Source: Caldifarciminota bacterium 4484_18
GTDB taxonomy: Bacteria; Hydrothermota; UBA3073; NMUJ01
Assembly: GCA_002256535.1 (NCBI GenBank)
Contig: NMUJ01000007.1
Span: forward strand, 1 to 64,000
Length of the DNA stretch: 64,000 bases
Direction: 5' to 3'
The position numbers were made by a program, and so were the translations under genes. This document shows positions 58,888-64,000 of the stretch, piece after piece; within the stretch, counting starts at the first letter, position 1; each line of letters opens with the position of its first letter. Under the pieces are notes generated by a model. That model was not told the origin of the DNA. It searched no databases and saw only the letters and a program-made list of their open reading frames with translations.

Positions 58888-60021
58888 ATGCTTAGGAAAA
58901 TTAAAAATAGTGAAGGGTTTACACTTGCTGAACTACTCGTAGTTATTGTAATACTGGGCATCATAGCTGCAGTAGCTACACGTTCGGTTATAGGTGCCTT
59001 ACAACAGGGTCGTACACAGGCGACCATGAAAGAGATGGAATCCATAGCACATGCTATAGTGGGTAACCCCGACCTTATCGCAAACGGTGAACGTATCGAC
59101 TTTGGCTTCGTTGGCGATGTTGGTAGGTTACCGAATTCACTTAATGAGCTTGTCCAAGATCCAGGTGACCCCAACTGGCATGGCCCATACTTAGATGTAC
59201 CGTTTGCAGGTGATACCCATGGCTACAGGTACGATGCGTGGGGAGAGGAATATAGCTATGATAATAATAACCTTACACTCACAAGTGTAGGTGGCCCCGA
59301 CACCATAGTATACAGAATAGCATCCAGCCATTCAGATATACTCAATAACCACATACTTGTAACAGTTGTCGATCGTGCTGATAACCCACCCGGTGCAGCA
59401 CATGATTCGATAACCATCTCACTGTATCGTGCACCTGATGGAATTTTTGAGAATTCCCTACAACCCACCCCCCACGGTATAGCAGATTTTGACTCAGTAA
59501 CCATCGGTAGATACTATCTACGTGCTATGTATGGCAGTGATACAGTAGTAAAGGTCGTAACCGTACCACCACGTGCTATGGTTGATGTCACTGTGAGGTT
59601 CGTCAATGCATCCTGGGTATCTACAGCGGGTGCTGGTAACCTCGTCTACGTTGATGGTACAGCTCGAGCATTTCCAGTGTTGGGACGTGATAATGTCAGA
59701 TTTGAAATACGTAACGTATCATCTGATACCATATATTACACCTCCATGTGTTGCACATACGATGAGACCGCATGGTACGAACGTGTAAGGATTGACGGCT
59801 TCACAGTATGGAATTATGGTGGCGGTTCACGTGCAGCCAGTGGCCAAACCATATCACTTACAGGTAACCGCTACATACCACCCAGTGCTGTAGATACAAT
59901 ACAAATACGCAATTTCCGCGATAACATACTTGGGTTCGCATTTCCAGTTGATATGCGTGGTGCAAACTTTACGGTCCAATTTAACGATGGTTCAATAGTT
60001 AGGTTCACGGTACCATTCTAA
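58888..60021 (+). CDS. Large prepilin-like protein with beta-rich C-terminal domain
   Basis: 377 residues from the ATG at 58888, chosen because it follows the upstream stop and gives the normal leader MLRKIKNSEG before FTLAELLVVIVILGIIAAVA. A GspG-like segment (to about 150) ends in YDNNNLTLTSVGGPD. The extra about 220 residues contain Ig-like strands (ITISLYRAPDG, YYLRAMYGSDTVVKVVTVPP) and two cysteines (MCCTYDE), perhaps a tip adhesin or cargo domain. The stop abuts the pilMN start. Confidence 0.85.
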   Translation: MLRKIKNSEGFTLAELLVVIVILGIIAAVATRSVIGALQQGRTQATMKEMESIAHAIVGNPDLIANGERIDFGFVGDVGRLPNSLNELVQDPGDPNWHGPYLDVPFAGDTHGYRYDAWGEEYSYDNNNLTLTSVGGPDTIVYRIASSHSDILNNHILVTVVDRADNPPGAAHDSITISLYRAPDGIFENSLQPTPHGIADFDSVTIGRYYLRAMYGSDTVVKVVTVPPRAMVDVTVRFVNASWVSTAGAGNLVYVDGTARAFPVLGRDNVRFEIRNVSSDTIYYTSMCCTYDETAWYERVRIDGFTVWNYGGGSRAASGQTISLTGNRYIPPSAVDTIQIRNFRDNILGFAFPVDMRGANFTVQFNDGSIVRFTVPF

Positions 60022-61589
60022 TGCCAGTATATCGTCGTAAATCAGGTTTACAAGTAACACCAACCATAGTAAAGTATGTAGTGGTGCGGCCACATCGTCA
60101 TACCTATCGTGTATTACATACCACAAAACTGGCAATAAAAACAGATGCTGACAAATCACGTGCATTTGAGATCATCCGCCGCGGTAATTTTGTTCCATCC
60201 GATAAACTCGTGGTCTCCTATCCAACCGACATACATCATGTGGAGGCAATCTTCCCCAAGCTATCCGATAGGGAATTACTCCATGCAATAGAATTAAATG
60301 CTGAGAAATACCTTACAGATAGACCAGAATCTGTTGCTTATGACTTTAAAGTTACACACAAATTCATAGAGGATCATACCCTAAAACAGCGTGTGTTCAT
60401 TTTCTCACTACCAAAGGATAAACTCGAATCCGAACTCTCATTACTTCATACAGCTCACATATTCCCGTATAGGTTAAGCGATGCATCATTTGCACTTTGG
60501 AACCTCGCTTCATGTACACCTGAGCTACCACCAAACACCTTACTCGTAAACATAGATACAGACTATACGATTATGGTTTACATCCGTGAAGGTAGGTTAT
60601 GGTTCAGCCGCACCATACCGCTTGGTGTATCAAGCTTATTAAAAGACCTTCAATTAACGATAAGCTTACCCGAAGGCCGTGTAGTGGTAATTGACGCCGA
60701 TCGTGCCAGTGAGTTACTTGAGAAATATGGTATACCGGAGCCATCAGATGAGACCACTGAGGAAGGTATACCATTCTCGATGTTCAGAACATTTCATCGT
60801 CCATTTATTGAGAAAATATCTATTGAGCTAAACCGTACCCTTAACTACATATCGTCAACTTTCAATCGCAACATAGATGCTATTTTCATAACCGGTGATG
60901 GTGCCAGCGTCAAAAACCTTGTTCAATCCATATCAGAGGAGTTCACCATCCCTTGCAATGAGTACAACATCGACCGCATATTTCCAGCAGAATCGAAGTC
61001 TACTTTACATGAATTCGCTATACCACTTGGATTCGCAATAGATGTTAATAATGTTAACCTATTACCTCGTGCACTCGAATACGAATGGCATGCTATCCTG
61101 TATCGACGTTATGTTAAACTACTTGCAGTGCTATCAATACCTGTACTAATATCAGTATATGGGTTGTTATACCTTCAAGAGTCTATACTCAAGGAACGTA
61201 TGACTTCACTTTCGATCCAGTATAATAATGCCAAAATTACAGCAAATGAATTCATCTCACTCGTAGAGAGGCGTGACAATCTACGTAAACACTTACAATC
61301 ATTACCAGATGTACCACGTACCCCTCCATATGTTGGGATATTGAAACTTCTATCTAACATTACACCTCCTAATTTGCAGTTGACAAAGCTGGAATTATCC
61401 GATCATCACGTCTTAATCTCAGGTATGGTGGTAGGTACCGATGTGGGGTTGGAATTACAGCTATCACAATTTTTGCTCAACCTTAATCAATCCCCCTACC
61501 TCTCAGCGATCACACTACTGAATAAATCACACACCTCCATTGATAGAATTCCTTGCCTGATATTCGACATAGAGTGTGAGATAAAATGA
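60021..61589 (+). CDS. pilM: PilM-PilN fusion protein
   Basis: 522 residues. Residues 1-345 are PilM, an actin-like cytosolic ring protein (VSYPTDIHHVEAIFPKLSDREL, LLVNIDTDYTIMVYI, FITGDGASVKNLVQSI, EFAIPLGFAI). NLLPRALEYEW near 350 is the conserved PilN N-terminal NLLP motif, followed by a membrane helix (LLAVLSIPVLISVYGLLYL), coiled coil, and periplasmic domain (TPPNLQLTKLELSDHHVLISG). In most bacteria these are two genes and bind each other through the NLLP peptide. Confidence 0.88.
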   Translation: MPVYRRKSGLQVTPTIVKYVVVRPHRHTYRVLHTTKLAIKTDADKSRAFEIIRRGNFVPSDKLVVSYPTDIHHVEAIFPKLSDRELLHAIELNAEKYLTDRPESVAYDFKVTHKFIEDHTLKQRVFIFSLPKDKLESELSLLHTAHIFPYRLSDASFALWNLASCTPELPPNTLLVNIDTDYTIMVYIREGRLWFSRTIPLGVSSLLKDLQLTISLPEGRVVVIDADRASELLEKYGIPEPSDETTEEGIPFSMFRTFHRPFIEKISIELNRTLNYISSTFNRNIDAIFITGDGASVKNLVQSISEEFTIPCNEYNIDRIFPAESKSTLHEFAIPLGFAIDVNNVNLLPRALEYEWHAILYRRYVKLLAVLSIPVLISVYGLLYLQESILKERMTSLSIQYNNAKITANEFISLVERRDNLRKHLQSLPDVPRTPPYVGILKLLSNITPPNLQLTKLELSDHHVLISGMVVGTDVGLELQLSQFLLNLNQSPYLSAITLLNKSHTSIDRIPCLIFDIECEIK

Positions 61590-62125
61590 AAGCATACGAA
61601 CGTCGTACCACTATCGTACTAATTTTGCTAATAGTAGTGATAATAGGTGGCGCATTTTACTTTTTCCTTATACCTAAAATGCGTTCGATCAACACCTTAC
61701 AGGCTAAAGTGACCACACTTTCGAGAAGACTTTCCGAAGTACGTCACTATCGTGATGAACTTAACCCACTCCGTGACGAAGTTAACCGCTTATCTGCACA
61801 ACTTACACTTACCGAATCGCGTTTCATAACGGGCGAACAGGTGCTTACAGTTATCAATGAGATCGCCGATTCGGCCAGATCCTACCACTTACGATTAGTA
61901 AATATAGAGCCACCCGATATCAACCTAATCAGTGATGGTAGAAGCGGCAGCCTACCTGTACATTTTAGGTTATATGGGCGCTTTATACAAATAGGTAAGT
62001 TTATCGAACAGCTTGAAAATCTCCAATACGCTATCACTATAAGGGAGATTAAGATATCGTCATCACCTGACCTCTATCCACAGGTATTGGCAGAAATAAC
62101 TTTTGACTTATATAAATTAAGATGA
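61586..62125 (+). CDS. pilO: Type IV pilus alignment protein PilO
   Basis: 179 residues: short cytosolic end, membrane helix (TIVLILLIVVIIGGAFYFFLI), coiled coil with heptad leucines (RSINTLQAKVTTLSRRLSEV), and a ferredoxin-like periplasmic domain (LPVHFRLYGRFIQIGKFIEQLENL). It pairs with PilN to connect the platform to the secretin. The start overlaps pilMN by 4 bases. Confidence 0.9.
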   Translation: MKAYERRTTIVLILLIVVIIGGAFYFFLIPKMRSINTLQAKVTTLSRRLSEVRHYRDELNPLRDEVNRLSAQLTLTESRFITGEQVLTVINEIADSARSYHLRLVNIEPPDINLISDGRSGSLPVHFRLYGRFIQIGKFIEQLENLQYAITIREIKISSSPDLYPQVLAEITFDLYKLR

Positions 62126-62535
62126 CACGTAAATTGTTACTTATAGTGCTGCTGGGTGCGTTAGGTTATGCGGTATATGTGTGGTTTATGAAACCACCAT
62201 CCAGCAGAAAATTAGCCTTTAAACCCACTCCGAAAAAGCCTCCAACAGAGCTAAAACTTCATGAGGAGCCAACTCCATCCGTTAAATACGTTGAATATAG
62301 TTGGGACGAAGATCCATTTGCAAAGTTATCAACGGTTTCACCTACATTATCTCAAGGGGCACAATTACAACTACGTGGCATACTCTGGGATAATAAAGGA
62401 GGTCTTGCCATGATAAACGATAATTTAGTAAAAGTAGGTGACACCATCGGTGGTTGGCATGTGATACGTATCACCCCTTCATACGTGATCCTCAAACAGG
62501 GTGAAATGGAGATAAAACTAACTCCTACAGAATGA
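62122..62535 (+). CDS. pilP: PilP-like pilotin/inner-membrane linker protein
   Basis: 137 residues. Instead of a lipobox there is an N-terminal helix (LLLIVLLGALGYAVYVWFM), then a Pro/Lys-rich linker, YSWDEDPFAKLS, and the HR-type beta domain LQLRGILWDNKGGLAMINDN with VKVGDTIGGWHVIRITPSYV, as in PilP/GspC. It bridges PilNO to PilQ. Position between pilO and pilQ supports the call. Confidence 0.83.
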   Translation: MTRKLLLIVLLGALGYAVYVWFMKPPSSRKLAFKPTPKKPPTELKLHEEPTPSVKYVEYSWDEDPFAKLSTVSPTLSQGAQLQLRGILWDNKGGLAMINDNLVKVGDTIGGWHVIRITPSYVILKQGEMEIKLTPTE

Positions 62536-63868
62536 TGATCACTTATTTGATCGCATTTCTTTTAATTCCATCCATGGCAACGGGGGTAACTTTAACTTCT
62601 GTCGATACTGATAAGATAAAGGATGTAACCTTAGTTACCATCTACGGTGACGATACCCTCAGGATGGACATTGGCTACCCAACTATCAAGCCAAACGTCA
62701 CCCGTATCGTGATGGATGTCACAAACATACAGGGTTACAGTGTGTTAGAACGCGATACGTCTATAACTGTAGGGATTGTCCCACTTCATGTCGAAAAACT
62801 ATACCCTAAGGAAATTGCTAAACTACGTAAAGCGCCACTCATCACACTTGACTTAACGAATGCCGATATCCGCAATGTGCTCAAAATGTTGGCTGATAGA
62901 TACAACTTGAACATAGTAATAAGTGAAGCTGTAACTGGATTCATAACCGTACATCTGAAGAAAGTTACCCCTTTGGAAGCATTTCAATCCATCCTTCAGG
63001 CAGCAGGTTGCACATTTGTGGAATCCGAAGGCATACTTATTGTCAAACCACTTGCTGAGACACAAACTATTGAGATGGATACTCGCATATTTAAGCTCGA
63101 ACATCTTGATGCTACTGATGCGAAGGAAAGTATTAAAAACCTCTTATCCCTGTATTGAAAGAAATGGATAAACCCTTACCTCAGGTTAGTATCGAAGCGA
63201 GGTTCATCGAAACACGGCTCACCAAAGACGAAGCTATGGGGATCGACTGGTCTATGCGGTTACGTATGGCAGGCGTAACTACACCGTTACCATTTATACC
63301 AGCCATGCACTGGGAAGAAATGACGATTGCTACATTGTCACCAGCTGAACTCACTGCGCTGCTCGAAATACTCCAACGTGAAGGTAGATCGCGCTTGCTA
63401 TCCAACCCACATGTGGCAACCCTTGAGAACCAACCTGCTGTGATAACGGTTGGTACAACTGTACCAATACGTCAGGTGATGATAGAACCCGCAACTGGTA
63501 GGGAGATAGTAACCTACGTTGAACGTTATATTCCCATATCATTAAAAGTCACCCCACGTATCAGCGAAGATAAATATATTACCATGACGATAACGCCATC
63601 TGTTGAGGAGATCGTCGAATGGCGTGGCCCACCTGGTGAGGAGCGCCCTGTTACCTCCAAACGTGAAGCTACCACCCAGATAACCGTTAGAGATGGTGAA
63701 ACCATAACGATTGGTGGGTTGATAAAAGAAGATCGCATAAGGACAACTGGCAAAATACCGATATTAGGTGATATACCCATACTCAGTCGTCTATTCCGTT
63801 ACGATAAAATAGAAAGAAAGCGTTCTGAGTTACTTATATTGATCACACCACATATACTGTCACGATAA
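62532..63868 (+). pseudogene. pilQ: Type IV pilus secretin PilQ, internally deleted with frameshift
   Basis: Outer-membrane channel of the pilus. The N-terminal ORF (62532-63158) has a signal (LIAFLLIPSMATG), an N0/STN-like domain (DIRNVLKMLADRYNLNIVI) and the start of an N1 domain (IFKLEHLDATDAKESIKNLLS). The rest resumes in another frame at about 63155 (LKEMDKPLPQVSIEARFIE) and contains the whole secretin core (RSRLLSNPHVATLENQPAVI, DGETITIGGLIKEDR, IPILGDIPILSRLFR, ELLILITPHIL). About 45-50 residues of the N1 domain (usual DERTNxLIVTDxPENI) are missing. Probably the same kind of lesion as elsewhere in the window. Confidence 0.85.
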
Positions 63869-64000
63869 TGGAGAAGACTCCATCGCTCTCACAATTATTG
63901 CAACTTGCTGTTAAACATGAAGCTTCAGACCTACATTTGAGTGTAGGTTATCCACCTATACTTAGGGTTAATGGTGTGCTCACCACACTTCCATTACCAC
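63868..64000 (+). CDS. pilT: Type IV pilus retraction ATPase PilT, cut by window end
   Basis: Only the first 44 codons are present: MEKTPSLSQLLQLAVKHEAS, DLHLSVGYPPILRVNGV. ASDLHLS.GxPPxxRxxG is the hallmark PilT/PilU start. It follows pilQ by overlap (TAATGG) and would supply pilus retraction, so twitching is possible. Confidence 0.9.
   Translation, partial: MEKTPSLSQLLQLAVKHEASDLHLSVGYPPILRVNGVLTTLPLP

Overview
The window is a gene-dense 64 kb stretch with no gene-free gap over about 300 bases, from a bacterium of moderate GC. Genes lie in long same-strand runs, and most neighbours overlap by 1-30 bases. The gene set suggests an anaerobic, probably thermophilic bacterium of a poorly cultured lineage. 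The pointers are archaeal-type PheRS, archaeal-type (class V) fructose-bisphosphate aldolase/phosphatase, an adenosine-specific kinase, ferredoxin-dependent oxidoreductase subunits, family-4 uracil-DNA glycosylase, a GWxTD protein, a PorV-like barrel, and a propeller with a C-terminal sorting domain. WOR-3/Stahlbacteria or a related FCB-type group would fit. This placement is inference, not proof.

Layout. 1-2804 (+): pheS (5' cut by the window) and pheT. 2794-13976 (-): glycosyltransferase, propeller protein, RNase HIII-HIT fusion, leuS, flavin reductase, panC, folK, TPR lipoprotein, sodium:solute symporter with a tiny membrane ORF. 14057-14400 (+): RNase P RNA. 14398-28206 (-): a run of about 14 kb from an adenosine-specific kinase through butyrate kinase, tsaE, sucC, porG/porD, fbp, gcvT, rpoZ, coaBC, UDG, dnaB, mlaE/mlaF, efp, degT and trmI to a GWxTD gene. 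28292-32274 (+): GNAT, hutU, UDP-sugar dehydrogenase. 32271-38411 (-): tRNA-Gly, tRNA-Val, thrS, infC, rpmI, rplT, moxR, PorV-like protein, queD, folE2. 38527-43787 (+): glycosidase, rsmA, propeller metallopeptidase. 43740-44351 (-): membrane protein. 44492-64000 (+): TPR lipoprotein, talC, purB, ubiA, then a type IV pilus locus pilD - PAS/GAF protein - hybrid-rich sensor kinase - receiver - pilB - pilC - three prepilins - pilMN - pilO - pilP - pilQ - pilT (cut by the window end).

The most unusual property is that at least 11 conserved genes carry clean internal deletions of roughly 15-105 codons. They are pheS, pheT, leuS, panC (two), UDG, gcvT, sucC (two), tsaE, buk (two), purB and pilQ. 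The sequence on both sides of each junction is undamaged and family-typical. Some junctions stay in frame and most shift frame. Several remove catalytic motifs from enzymes a cell cannot lose: PheRS motif 2, LeuRS KMSKS, and the PurB catalytic histidine region. The simplest reading is that blocks of sequence were lost at short repeats during amplification or assembly. A real, very recent mutational process, or a genome in which the pieces are supplied from elsewhere, cannot be excluded from sequence alone.

Apart from that, the pilus locus is the most coherent system. A large PAS/GAF sensor kinase and a stand-alone receiver are translationally coupled to the assembly ATPase PilB, which carries two tandem N-terminal domains. 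This suggests pilus assembly is gated directly by a dedicated phosphorelay.
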